Assembly: GCA_943735955.1 (NCBI GenBank) | Contig: OX030956.1 | Coordinates: 6,518,145-6,582,144, forward strand | Source: Piscicola geometra | Taxonomy: Eukaryota > Annelida > Clitellata > Hirudinida > Piscicolidae | Length of the DNA: 64,000 bases | Direction of reading: 5' to 3' | In this document: positions 13,069 through 33,920 of the stretch, piece by piece | Layout: the number at the start of each line of letters is the position of its first letter | How positions within the stretch are numbered: position 1 is the stretch's first letter | The notes under the pieces: model-generated | The model's input: only the letters and a program-made list of their open reading frames with translations | What the model was told of the DNA's origin: nothing | Databases searched by the model: none | Program-made: the position numbers and the translations under genes

Positions 13069-16000
13069 GCACACCAGTCAACCGCATCCCCATCATGGCC
13101 AAGCAGACCCTCGATCTGTACGAGCTCTTCAGGTTGGCAGCAATGAAGTCGTTTACTGAAACAAATTTAAATTCATAACTTTAAAAACTCACCTTCAAAC
13201 CCCCATGCCCCATAAATGCATCCATCCATGCATAGCACCCAGCCATGCATTCATCCATCCATCTACCATCTTCATGCACACAGGCTGGTAATAAGCAAAG
13301 GTGGCCTAGTGGAAGTGATCAACAAGAAGTTGTGGAGGGAAATCACCAAGGGTCTCAACCTCCCCTCCTCCATTACCAGTGCCGCCTTCACACTGCGCAC
13401 ACAGTAAGAATTATGGCAATTATTCAGTTTATAATTTTTTTGTTTTATTATAAATATTTGATTATAGGCTTCTAGTTGTATAATCTAATAAAAGATTTAA
13501 AATTTTAATTTACATAGATAATAAATTCAGATATTAGTAACAATAAATATACCTTTTCATATATCAATTTTCACTGACATTTATTATTAACTGTCTTTAT
13601 ATACAACATGGAATGGTCGCTCAAGCCTGACCCTCGTGACGCAATTCTACGTCACACGACACAATTACGTCATGCTATATTAGTTTTGTTTGAAAGACCC
13701 GGCGCGACGGATGAGAAATGGTGCGATGACAAAACAGATTTTGTAGAAAAACGGAAAAATGTTGGGAAAAGCGTGAAATTTTGATTTTTTTTAAATTTAA
13801 AAAAGAAAAATCTATCATTGTATTTTTCATAAATTTCTTTAATTGTTTGGTTTGAGAATTAGGTTAAGATGTATTCATGGTGTTAATGTAGAGAATGCTT
13901 GAATATCGTAGGTTGTGGCCATTGCAATTATTGCGTGAAACAACAAAATTTCAATAAATCTGAAAAAGCTCTCATATTTGTCACCAAATTTTATTTTAAA
14001 CCCTCTGACAAAGCTTCATTGTATATTTGCATATTGTATCTTCATGTGTGTGCACGCCTAGATTGAATATTGGAAGCTAGATTAACTTTTCAACGTCTGA
14101 CATGCATGCCATGTCCGCCCATGAGTGAGTATTGTCCTTCAAAGGTCAACTCTGTGCATTTATGAATGGATGGGTACATGGATGGATGCATGGATGGATG
14201 CATGGATGAATGCATTGGTGAATGAAAATCTTCGATGAGTGTAGTAATAAGATGAAAACTAAATATGAAAATGCACATTCTTTCGAGGCATAGGTTTTCA
14301 TATCCTTCCAATTATGGACACCCTAATCCACTAGAAGGTCCTATTCTGGGACAATCTCTTATTTCAGCATTAAACCCTCCAAACGTAATGCTATTTCCTC
14401 TAACACTTTCACATGTACTCAATGCGAGTTCAACTGCCAATGCTTCAGTACATGTACTCAGATGTATTTAACGGACCGTTTATTGCATTCTGTATGAGCT
14501 TCCGTTGTGAGTTTCGAATAAATCCCCTCTTACTATCGCTACTACTAAAACTACTCTGCTGTCCCACTACTGGATTAGTGATTAGTAGTGTCCTGTATCC
14601 CGGTAATCCCCTTGCTTCGTTATGATGCATCAATTAAATGCACGTCTTAATAACTGGTTCTTTCCGCCTTTTAGTATTCATTTTTTCCATTTTTAATTTT
14701 CCATTCTCATTCTTTCATTTATTCACCTTAGGAACATCTTCTCTGCAGGTACATGAAGTACTTGTATCCTTACGAGTGTGAAAAGCTCAAGTTGAGTTCC
14801 TTGTCGGAGCTGCAGTCAGCCATCGACGGCAACAGGAGAGAAGGTAGACGACCTGGCTTTGACTTTCCCAACTTCCCACCCATCATGCCACAAAATCCTT
14901 CTGCTCCTCATCTCGCCAACCTCCTAGGCCCCCTCCCTCTCCATCACACCAACACTCCCCCTTCTTCACGGCCCCCAACAATCCACATCCAAGGTATTTA
15001 AATGAAATTATCGTCTATATGTTCAATTTAAAGTTCAATCAACGTTTTTATTTAAAAAAGTATATTATTACTTTAATTTTTAGTCTCTGCATTTGTACTT
15101 AGTCTGTGACAGCTTTATATGCAGCATACGCTCTTCTATCTGCGTAGACGTGGATTCAATTATGACACAGATAAATGTATTTTTATGTAATGAGTGGAGT
15201 TATAAATGTCGAGAGAGGTTTAAAAGTTGATTTATAGACGCGCGCAAATGGAATAGTTTGAGTAGAGGTCAATGTGACCGGCGATGAGTGTTTGTATTGC
15301 AAGTCCTGATGCAGTGGCTCCATCTTTGCGATTAATTTGCACTTTGATTAAGCTTTTGTATTGTTTCATTATCAACAGTAATTAAATCAATTAAACTATT
15401 ATTAAACATTCCGAATTTTATTATTATTTTAATATAAAGATGAGAAAAGAACTAGTAATAATACGCTCATGAAAGCAATCGAAGTGGTGTTGAGGGCAGA
15501 GCTAGATGCATCGATCCAAGGAAACTCCATAATACATCATCGTGTATTCCGTAAAATACCAATATATTTGCTTACTTTAAAATAAAAAAATCCAAATTTA
15601 CGATGATAGAGATAGTTTTCAACTAATTCGAGATATTCTTTATTGTTAAATATTGAAGTTCTATGCTCATAGGTTTTTCTGTTTTTGTTCAAATAAAATT
15701 TGTTGTAATATTATTGAAATTTAGGTACGAGTATTATCATTCTTCGCCATTATTAACGCCATATACATATATATATATATATTTTAAATGTATGTTCGAA
15801 CTAAGGGCCAAAATCATTGATTTTGGCGTCTGAACATAATGGGTGTCCGAATAATCTGGTAGCATCACAAACCATTTTTTAAAGTTCTAAAGCTCTCTAA
15901 AAGCACTTCGTGTTAATGCAAAAGAATTCAATCTTTTCTTTGAGCCTAAAACCAAGATATACAAATTCTCAACATTTTTGTCCTGGTGACCACCAACCAG

Positions 16001-19000
16001 CAGGCCAGATTTTTTCGTTAGAAAGTCGCTGAGAAATGTTATCTTTCACTTTGTATCACTGATTTGAAACCCCAAAGTTGCTGCTTCTTCCTAGATAATG
16101 TAAAAAACTGATTCGATGGCTCAATAAAGCTCCGAAAAATGATTTTTTCCAGTTAGCGTCTCCAAAGGCGGTTCCAACATTGCGTGACCCGTTGCCTGTT
16201 TTGAACTCGATTCACTAATTTCGGGAAATAAGACAGTATTTAAAAGATCACAAAATGAGACAGTACAATTTAATCTAGCGCATTCACCATCTCTGGTAAT
16301 AAAACAGTTACGAAAGCATATTTATAATGCCCTGTTGACATCTCTTTAAGACTTTTTAATTTCAAAATTAATATAAAAAAGATACTATAATATATAAAAA
16401 AACTACAAAAAACTGCTTATAAAAATACTACTTCTAATATATCATAGGAAAAACAGCAGCAATAAAACAAGAATATCAGAAAAAGTTTCTGACTTGAGAT
16501 TGATTGAGGATCACCACTAATATTTCGTTTTTTTTGTAAATTCGAAGCGCAATTAAAAATTAAACATAATTTAAACATAATAAAGAAAAATGATTGAAAA
16601 GTGAAAAATGAAAAGAATGAAAGAGACAGTTTTAATTATCTAATCATCAATAAATAAGTATCAAATAAGTACAAGATGTGCGTTTGCGTGTGCTCATTCT
16701 TTTTTTATCTTCCAAATTATAACAATGCATTTTTAGGAAAACTAAAGTCTTTATAATTTTTTCGAGATTTATTAGTTCCATTTAATTATGGTATGGAGCG
16801 ATTCTGGTCTGCTGCGGACTAAAGAGAATGCCTCACAAGTAATAGATTTGATAAGATTTTCGGCTCAGAGACTTAACGGAAACGTAAATGTTTCACATAA
16901 GCTGTCAGGTTAAATAAATGTTTTCCATAATTATTTTACGGTGTTAGTTTCTTTTGGCAACGCTCATCTCTTCTCCAAGAGTGTTGGGGGCATGTGACAG
17001 TAGAACCCACGACCAATGGCTATAAGCAGCAAGCTGTTAACCACTTAACCACTCATCACTAGTATTTTAAAAACAATTTTCAAATCAGTAGATTGTAATT
17101 AATTCAAATATAACTGGATAAAAATATTTTCAAGGGCATGTGATTGTGAATGTGATTTAATTGACAATCATAAAAAAGCAATGATGCCTTTTTAGTTGTC
17201 GTAATTACATAAAATAATAAGTCTCTTTCATTTTAATGCTTGAACGTTAGCGACATGTGTTAGTCATTAGCCTTGGTCGATTACATAAAGTTTACTCCAA
17301 CTATCAACTCCCTTACATCCCTCCATTAATTTTAATTAATAACATAAAAAACTATTTTTCTATTAAAACCTTTTTTATTCAATGAATTTATGCTATTTTA
17401 AGCTCTGCCAAGAACTCCAATCAGAAATCTTCGAGCCTTGTTATCACTGTGCCATTTGATACCCTTTTGTTTTCGCATATAATGGTTTAATTATGCGATG
17501 GCGTTGTATTCACATATACTATCGATTTATACATTCTCCATACTCGCTATTCCATACAAGCTCACACGTGTGTCTAGGTGAAGTGATGGCGTATATGGAA
17601 AAGGCAGTTTATATGAATTAAGCTGTCTGTCAGACATGCAAATAATTATTTCAACGCCTGCAAAATTAACAATATCTACTCATTATAAAAACCTACTTCA
17701 AACCTTTTTGTTCATTTTTCTTTTTCTCTTTTTTTTGTTTGTCTTGCTCCAGTCTTGTTTGCCTTGTTTAAGTGTTTCTGATGTATTTCATATCTTATTT
17801 CTCGTCACAGAAAACAGCCAAATGTTTATGACTTTCTGCCAGTATAAATGTTTTTTTAATTAATAATTATAATGATAACACGCGCAGAAACATGCTTTCA
17901 CTTATTTTTGGTCTTCAAGGGAACAAATTCTGCTAAATTGTTTGTATTCGAAGCGGATTTTGAGAATCTCTTGAACTAAATGTGTTACTCAGAGGCACAT
18001 TTAAGTCTTGAATTATTCATCCAATTTAAACTTAAAGAATCGTCAAATATAAAAATATGAAGATCTAATTACTCTTTGAAGACAATTAATGTTTTAAATA
18101 AATCACTTATAAAACGTATAAAATTGTAAAATAATAAAATATAAATTTTATTATATATGTTTTTGGGTTTTCATCTATAATTTGTGATACATTTAAAGTT
18201 CTAATTATGAACTATAATTACTAAAAAAACAAAATTTTTAATATCAGGAAAAAACCTGCAGACAATAATCGCAGCAATGCTAATATTCAACACGTGTTCA
18301 GAAAAATGTATTTTTCATTTACCCAAGAAATGCATTGGTACACTGCTCTATAAATATTTCATATTTCTTTCAACCGTTCAAATGTTTTTATTTATTTTGT
18401 GTTTCTTGCTGTTTTTATATAACATTGAAAAACATCTCATGTGAAAACCAGCATATTTAAATTATTTTTTAGTTTTTAACTTTATTTTTATTTATTCATA
18501 CTTACGAAAAACAAATGATAGCATACTTTTACTTTTATTTCTGTTTAAATTTTTACGAGCTGCATATCGAAACATTTGAAAATATAAAATAAGGATGAGA
18601 TTTTGAACTGTGGTTGTTTGAGATATTGCAAGAATCCTTTGCCTCCAGAGCCCTGCACTCAACGGCTGATTGAGCGCCTTCATCCACACTCATCAGAGTC
18701 TCACGATGCTCCATTCTCAATTAAAACTGCAATGAATATCCAAGAGTTTTTATAAATGCATTCACGTTGTAATTTTTATTTGACAACTCAAAATATAAAT
18801 TGACTTATTCTCGATTCTATACATCTCTAAAAACCGCTACTTTATACCTCCCTTTTAACAGATGAAAGGTCTCGCATGGGAGCGACAGGTCCGAACCACC
18901 CGTCCTTCCTTCCAGGCCACTCTCTGCAGCAGTTGCAACAACTGCATCACATGGGCGCTCCTTTTAGACCCTTCCTGAACGAACACGAGGCGAGGATGAT

Positions 19001-19650
19001 GCACGAGGCGGCAGCAAGAGCGATGGAAGAGATGGCGAAGAGGGTAGAAGAGTCGGCCAGACAGCAGAAGCACCACTTGCAGCAACTGCAACACCAACAT
19101 GCCAGACAACGACAACACTCTTCCACTCCGGAACATCGCAGATCTGTTCTCACGCCCCAACAGCAAGGGAAACTCTTCGACGCTGAATTCTCTTCTCAGA
19201 GCAGCGTCAAAACGAACAACAAGAACAACGACGAGAATGACGACCGGAGCAGCAACAATGCAAGTCGACACAGCAGCAACGACAACAACAACTATGATGA
19301 GACACACAACAACAACGAAGATAACAACAAAACCAACACAAATAAGAGCAACAACAATAACAACAACGGAGAAAACGACAAGGGAAGCCCGTCAAGCAAG
19401 GCGTCAGTCAAGCAGAGCTTTTCTCGAATCAAGATATGCAGCAAGAAAGGTTGCCAAACGTTTCGTTGAATGTTCAATAATTTCTTCAATAAAAAAAATA
19501 AAATTTTAAAACAAAATTATTTTCTAATCTTTTACACCCACCCCTACAGAAGGCAAGAGAGAAGGGAAGGAGAACACGTTGTCAGTCTGCATGGAGGTGG
19601 ATGGCGTGGTATACGAAGGCATGCTTTTTGCCAGTCCTTCCCCACAATGA
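13069..19650 (+). CDS. ARID3: ARID3/dead ringer-type transcription factor (5' end missing)
   Basis: Five exons: 13069–13132, 13284–13403, 14749–14993, 18862–19449 and 19550–19650. All have GT–AG borders and compatible phases, giving 371 codons of a longer protein. The first three encode most of an ARID DNA-binding domain (TPVNRIPIMAKQTLDLYELF, then GGLVEVINKKLWREITKGLN, then YMKYLYPYECEKLKL and IDGNRREGRR), nearly identical to the ARID3/Bright/dead ringer subfamily. The N-terminal ARID helices lie upstream of the first exon and were not found. Exon 4 is a Gln/His-rich then Asn-rich linker with a helical segment (NEHEARMMHEAAARAMEEMA). The last exon, reading SVCMEVDGVVYEGMLFA, resembles the C-terminal REKLES region used for self-association and nuclear shuttling in this family. 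The role is sequence-specific DNA binding in the nucleus. The start codon is outside the model. An AATAAA-type signal follows near 19743. Confidence 0.88.
13200..13283. repeat. CATC-rich tract abutting an ARID3 splice acceptor
   Basis: Degenerate catc and catg units run up to the cacacag acceptor used by the exon starting at 13284. A related ggat/gcat tract lies at 14160–14220 in the next intron. Confidence 0.65.
16975..17055 (-). other. tRNA-like sequence, possibly a SINE head
   Basis: The minus strand shows a box-A-like TGGTTAAGTGG and, downstream, a box-B-like GGTTCTACTGTC at spacing compatible with an internal pol III promoter. The arms do not fold into a convincing functional tRNA. A tRNA-derived SINE remnant is the likeliest reading. 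It lies in the long ARID3 intron. Confidence 0.3.
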
Positions 19651-22600
19651 AGATGAAGGAGAAGAAGATGAAGAAGAGGAAGATTTTTTTGGGAGAAATT
19701 GTCGTAGAGTCGGTCATGGTAAAATATAAATATAAGGGGTACAAATAAAAAGTTGAAATTAAAAATCAGTCAACTAAATGATATATCGTTTTCAAAAAAA
19801 AGTATTTGAAAATAAAAATAGTTTTTAGTTTTTTTTCACATTTTTATGCCGCATTTTTCTTTTTGGATCACTTTAAATCCCAACTATGCACTCAAATGTT
19901 GTGTACCTCTAAGCAATTGCTCGTTTCTTAGACCACTTCAAATAACACTTTAATTTACTATCTTTTAACTATTTCTAGTTTTTTATTATTTTTAAAATTT
20001 GTATTCTTTGTATAATTCTTTATGTATATAAACTTCTTTTTACCGAGGCACTGTGCAATGCACAGTCTGTGCATACCACACGACAGCCATTTCGTAACTC
20101 GTAATTCAGCGTGACGGTTCAACGCATCTAACAGTTTGGATCACGTGTTTGTGTAACACAGAAATACTCTGCTTGTTCTTCATGTGTGCGTGTGTCGTTA
20201 AGAGGAGTCATCGTGGTGCCAGCGTGAACGGTAATTTTTCTAAAAGTTGTTTTGCTCTATCTAATACAAAATTTATTGTCTTATTTTTTTAATGCTTTTC
20301 ATCACTTTTTTAAGATAATGGCTTCTTCTGTTACTAACAGACTTAAACGCCGGAGATTTTTTATAAAAATCTTCTTTAACTTGTGTTTCGTCATTGGATT
20401 TCATCTCTAATAAAGTATTTAAGTGTACTTTCAGTCTTCACCAAACACCTCTAAGCACTACAAAGAACGTCTCATTGAACCTTCTTTGAGTTTTTAACAC
20501 AAAAGTTTGCCCCGTTTGATAGGATTGTTAAAGTTTTGAGTTTAAAGTGCAGTTACGCTAATATTTATTTATTCGTATCATTAGAGTCTAAAGTAATTGG
20601 AATCAGGTTATGGGAAAGTTTTGTGGAATCGTAATGTGACTCACTCCATCACAGTCTCTTGAGCGCTGCTGTTAATTATAAATGATAAGGATGCTTATTA
20701 ATGCAAACTTTGAAGAATAAGCCTTTTTGTCGTTCGTAGAAACAAAAATAAAAGTTCAATAGATTCATATGTTAATCTAATCTTTTATTCAATCTTTTAA
20801 AAACACATAAAAACCAAAAAACTTCTAAATTGGCACCTTATTGAAACCTTTTTAAGCGTTAACAGATTAGTTATTCGACAAAATAATAATATAATTCAAC
20901 ATAAATATGTAAATAAGAAATATGTGAAGAATAAACATTTTATCATTAAAGCCAAAAAATACTTGTAAAGTGGAGACAGTGATGGAGTATGAATGCGTCT
21001 GATGCATGGAGGGTGATGATGTGTGGGAGACGACCGGTTCATCACTATGTGCTGCCTCATAACAGGTTTTCATTATTCTTTAATATCTTTGTTATTACTA
21101 GTTATCTTTTAACAATTTTTATTTCTTTTACATTTGCTACTACCAGCAGTTATACTCCAATTATGCGTCGGCTATACGTGCTCCAAGCACCGAATGCCCT
21201 GTGAATTTTATAAAATGGTAAATTCATTTTGTATTATCCTAATCAACTTTTAAAGAGAATACAATTATTTAGTTTTATTATCTTTGAATATACGTATATT
21301 GAACATATTTGAAAAAATTACTCCAAAATTTCTTCAAGCCTTTTTCACAAACTTAAAATAGACCCTTTTTTCTCATCACCACCAGAGGCACTTGGAGTCT
21401 CTGAACACAAGTTGTTTATAATTACTGGCGTCCTGCAGACACTTCCACATTCCGCTTCCCGATGGAGCACATAACAACCGCAAGATCAAGCTCGTCATAA
21501 CAATCGAACTATGTCAAAAAAACAACTAAAGTTACCGCAATATGACGGCTGCCAGAGAAAATCTTTGTAAAATTTGGAAACATGTTACTTCGAATAAAAA
21601 AGATCTTTAAAAATAAACCGATAAAAATGACAAAATCAACGGAAAATAATATTACAAAAAAAAGTTTCTCACAAATTACAACAAAAATTATTTTGTACAT
21701 CAAGCCTCAAAAAACTATCACAACGATTGGCACTGATTACCATCGTAATCGCCATTTTGAACTTAGTGAAACCTTTTATTTTCCACCATTAGAGTGGAGA
21801 CGCTAATCAGACGTGACTCTCTTGTTAAGTGATCAGGTTCCTCATACTCTTAATAATAGTGGAAAGACTATAGGAAGAATTTAAATGAGGTTTGTATGTC
21901 TAGTTCTCAGCCTATTGCGATTTACGCCATCCTACACCATGTAATTGAATGCAAACCAATTAAGATTTTAAATTCTTCTTTTAAATGTATTTACCATAGT
22001 TTTAGGACGCTTTACTTAGAATTGCAAGTTTAGTTTGTGATTAAAATAGAAATTAATGAAAAAAATTACCGTAATTTGATTTAAAATATGATAATTAAAT
22101 ATGTAACAATTGTTAAAATTTACTCTTTAAACAATTGCTCCAATTAGCAATAAAACCTTTATAAAGTTTTAAAAATAAACTTTGTACGTGTGAATGTACG
22201 TTTGAACACGCCTCAGGGATGTGTGGAATGATCCCGAGCCAGTTTCAGCGCATTTAATTACTAACCAGATCTCAATGAAGAGATAGAACTGGTTTTAAAG
22301 TATTTAGAAATTATGCAGTTTTGCATAGTGACTATATAGTGATCGTGGGATATTTACATCCTAAAAGGAAGGAATGAACAGTGTTTATACTCTAGGATGC
22401 TCCCTAATGCGTGTTATGCAATTAATCTCAATGCGTACTGTTAACATTTTTTTGAAGTTTTTTTGAATTCTCAAGTCATTTGAGTTTCTCAAAGATGATC
22501 TAGTGCATTTTATCTGCCATTATTACTTTATAATTATTTTTGAGTAAATAATTTATTTCTCACCATCTAATCATCACAACTCGCTGATATGATTGAGTAA

Positions 22601-23736
22601 GTTTGACTAAAGTGAGTAACTCACATTCTAAATTTAATTTTTTTTGAAAAATAATTATTTTTATGAAGTTCAATGAAAAGTTAATTGAATCTTTAAAAAA
22701 TGAAGTTTTAGGTTAAATAAGTTCTTAATGCTCTATGAGCAGACGGAAAACCATGCTTTTAAAGTCTGTTTAATTTTGTTCGAAAGGTTGCAGTACGTAA
22801 ATAGAAAATGCCAAAATCTTGAGATATTTCATGTTGAAAAAATATTCGCTAGGTCTTGTTTCTGGACTATTAAAAGTCAAGCTCATTTTTAAAAAATTCA
22901 TAAATTGCATTAACTATTGATTACGCATTAAACTTCGCTTGAACAATAAGTCATTTTTTCATTTCACATTTGAAAAATGCCTAACTGAGCAACGCTCAGT
23001 CTGAGCATTGAAATTCAATACGAAAGATTAAAATGCAACATGGTTGAATAACAAGCCACCATTGCTCAGGAAGAATCGAGAACATCTGTGCCTTCAAGTA
23101 TTGTGTGTTTATGTGTTCGTATATGTTTCTGGGCCTGCTCAAATGTTAATAATTTTGTTTTTTTATTCTGTTTTCATATTCTTTTAATGGCGTTTTAACG
23201 AAAAATTAATGAATAACTTTTTCTTTTGAATGTGATATTTTGTTCATAAAGCCGTGAGTGATTTTTTGACAAGCATGGGCTGGTTTATATAGGGGGGTAC
23301 GTGTGGACGTGATTAAATGACGACGTGTGTGGATGCGAGCTGATTATCGATGATGACTAACCAGTTGTGCAGAATCTACCCCGTGCAGTTTATTGTTGTT
23401 GTATCTTCGGTCGCTTTAAAATATCGACTGTGCTTGCAAATGAGCACACTTGGTCGTGCATCGCTTGCCTCACTTCATTCGAGCTCATGTTTCAAACGAA
23501 GCGATGCTCGCATCCATAGAAATTAACTTTATTTTAATTTTCTGAAATATCTTGACTGCTTCAGATGTAGTGTGTGACAAGCCACATCGGATTATTTCGG
23601 AATGATATTCATAACTTCTTGCCAAAATTCTCACTGTTTTAAATGTTTCCATGCAACAACAACTGATATTAATGCTTACCTGGTTCCGAGTGAGGCCTCT
23701 AGAAGCACATAAGAAACTCTCAACGGCCCACTGCAG
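19651..23736. other. Intergenic stretch or 5' region of the next gene
   Basis: No exon could be supported. It contains ARID3 3' sequence and AT-rich DNA. The coiled-coil gene has no start codon in its recognised exons, so its 5' UTR and first exon may lie here. A short open stretch at 20989–21065 ends at a possible donor, but its phase does not join the exon at 23737. Confidence 0.5.
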
Positions 23737-31162
<7,426 letters not shown>

Positions 31163-31849
31163 CTCCTTCCCCTCACCCATTTAACACTGCTGTGATACCG
31201 ACATTACTTCATCTAGTTTTAAACCTCATTTGAATTATTTAAAACCACTTTCATTTTGCATATTTGTTGTTTCGTGAATGTATCGTGAATAGAGAATAGA
31301 TTAGCATTGGGAGATTCAACTGCATTTCAATTTGAAAAATCTTCTATTATAACTTATCAGTCTTTTCGAAGGCGTGTTGCAATCTAACATTGTGTTTACT
31401 GAAAGATATTCCTATTTTTAACTTTAATTTAAAAATTAAATGATTTATTTTTTTTTTTTGTACTATGATTGAATGTAAGTGGGGGTTTGGTTGGTGTAGG
31501 AGCTAGATGTAAATACTGTCCCGAAATCTATTCAGATATTATGCGAGCAAGTCTATAAATGGGAAAACAATTTTATACCATATTTACCAGAAATTATTTT
31601 TCAAATATGAAATGATTAGTCAATAATTGAAAAAAATAATAGTTGACTTTTTTTAAAGTACACATGATTGTAATTGATTTATTTCCACAATTTAAAATAA
31701 TAAAATAAAACAACTTTACTTCCCTTTATATTTTCCTACAACTCGCTCACAATGTAAAAAAACAATGTAAATACCATTATTTTTGTATTTCGCCTTTTCA
31801 TATTAAATAAATATACACAAAACTCGTTCAAAGATTCCTAAATGAGAGT
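31163..31849. other. Convergent intergenic stretch
   Basis: AT-rich DNA lies between the 3' ends of the coiled-coil gene (+) and HMG-CoA reductase (−). It contains the 3' UTRs and AATAAA-like motifs. No gene is seen. Confidence 0.6.
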
Positions 31850-32448
31850 TCATATGGGCATGCACTGAGGTGGCTGGCCCAAGCTGAGAGAAGATCTGTC
31901 ATGAAATTCGTATAACATTAGTAACCGTAAATGTCAGAATCTTAGGACATTAGTTAATTATGTTAGTACCATATATATATAGTATATTATATATATGGTT
32001 AGCACAGTATGTTAGCAAATTATCATTTTTGAGAAAAAAAATCGTTTTTAAAGACCCTTGATTCGTTCGTTGAGACATTAAAAAAATAATTATTCGAAAA
32101 TGTCCAAAGAATTTAGTATTGTTAGATTACTAAAAAATAAACTTATGAATTATTTGAATAATTATTTAATAAACATTAACTAATTAAAAAGTTTTAATCT
32201 CTGTACCATTTAAACATCTAAACTCGCACCTGTTGTGCTTGAGGTGGCTCTGGACCAGATCTCCAGAGGCCAGCGAGGACATGAGCGAGAGTTCGCCTGC
32301 CATCACCATCGAGCAGATCACCCTCGCCAGTCTGGTGGCGTTTTCACCGGGTACCTCCTTGTGCGCCCCCCTCACGCCCATCATCTGCGTGTGTGTGTGT
32401 GTGTGTTCGTGTGTGTGTGTGTGTGTTCGTGTGTGTGTGTGTGTGTGT

Positions 32449-32524
<76 letters not shown>

Positions 32525-33875
32525 AGTTGCCGTCATGGTGGTGGGGGATTGTTTGGTGAATGGTGTTTGTGATGAGACTCATATATACCGTGAAACCTCC
32601 TAATCTTTAGCCATAGTGTTAGCACATCATCATTTTGACATATAATGGAAGTTGTATTTATTTGTTCTCTAACTGCCTGCAGCTCACCTCGAGACAGGCG
32701 GCCTGGGGAGGCAAGATGGTGCCTCCTCCCACTGTGCCCACCTCCAACGAAGGCATGTTGCAGCTCACGTACAAGCCCGTCTCCTTCTTGACTCCTCTCT
32801 CACCCCTCACTCTCTCACCACTCACTCTCTCACCCCCACTCTCCGAGTCATTCGAAACCGTATGTTTCTCCTGATCTGTCCCACTGATACTCTTTGGCAC
32901 ATCACCCTCCCTCCCATCTACTCTCGCATCCACCATAGTGCCATCCACTGCAGCAGCAACAGAAGACTCCTCCTCCTCCTTCTCCTCCTCATACTCCTCC
33001 ATTATCGTCAGGCAGTTGGAGCTGCAGACGTTCTGAGCTGGATCCTGTGATGTAGTTGTGGATGGTGATTGGATGGAGGTCAGATGGTTGTGGGTGATGG
33101 TGCTCGGAATATGTTTTCATTAAACGAAGTAACAATTATTAACGTAAAAGGCAAATAAATTCGCACACTTTTGAATAAATATTTTTTCAAATGTCAGAAA
33201 TGATGCTATTTGAGCATTATGGAGGTCCGAACAATCTGTGATCTTACGGCACTGCCTCAACAAAATGGCGGCCACCTGTCCAGTGGCGATGAAGATGGCG
33301 GTGACGATGTTGGCGGCATGGGCGTTTGAGCCTCCGATCGAGCCTGCCAGCGTGGATCCGATGAGGTTCTTGTGGATGTTCAGGTCGACCAGGGCCTTCA
33401 CCGACGTCTTCAGCACCTCCCTCACCACCTTGCCTGTTGTTGTGTGGTATGAGGGAGATTCGAAATGATAGGGTAATATAGCCTAACAAGGAAAAGTATG
33501 GGCGCAAACAGACTGTATGCCTGTTTCCGCATATAATAAAACTATTATGTTACAATAGCAAGAGGAATATATATATAATACAGCGACGAGTATTATTAAC
33601 GTTGCGTAAACCTAGACGGGCTTCAAGGCCGTATATATATATATTTGATAAACACTCAGAAAGCGAAACCTAGTTAATAACGAAGTATAAGCCATTATCG
33701 AATCATAAGGTAGATGATACAGACCTGGTATTACTGCCTCACACACCACAGACTTCCCTCGCCCGTCAATCCTAAATAAAGTTTGAACATTACTCAAAAA
33801 TGGCTAGATAATATAATCCTACCAGAAATTGCAAAAAAATTATTTTAAAAACAAATTAAAATTCTCAAATCAACA

Positions 33876-33920
<45 letters not shown>

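Noticed and set aside
19099..19509. Thr-rich open frame inside ARID3 exon 4
   Set aside because: Out-of-frame shadow of the Asn/Gln-rich ARID3 linker. The phase of the flanking ARID3 introns supports the other frame.
20989..21065. Candidate first exon of the coiled-coil gene (ATG then donor)
   Set aside because: It ends in phase 2, while the exon at 23737 requires phase 1. No intermediate exon was found.
32184..32229. HMGCR C-terminus read straight through to a stop at 32184
   Set aside because: It would replace the conserved serine after HNR by Cys. A good donor and a phase-matched exon at 31895–31850 restore the family C-terminus.
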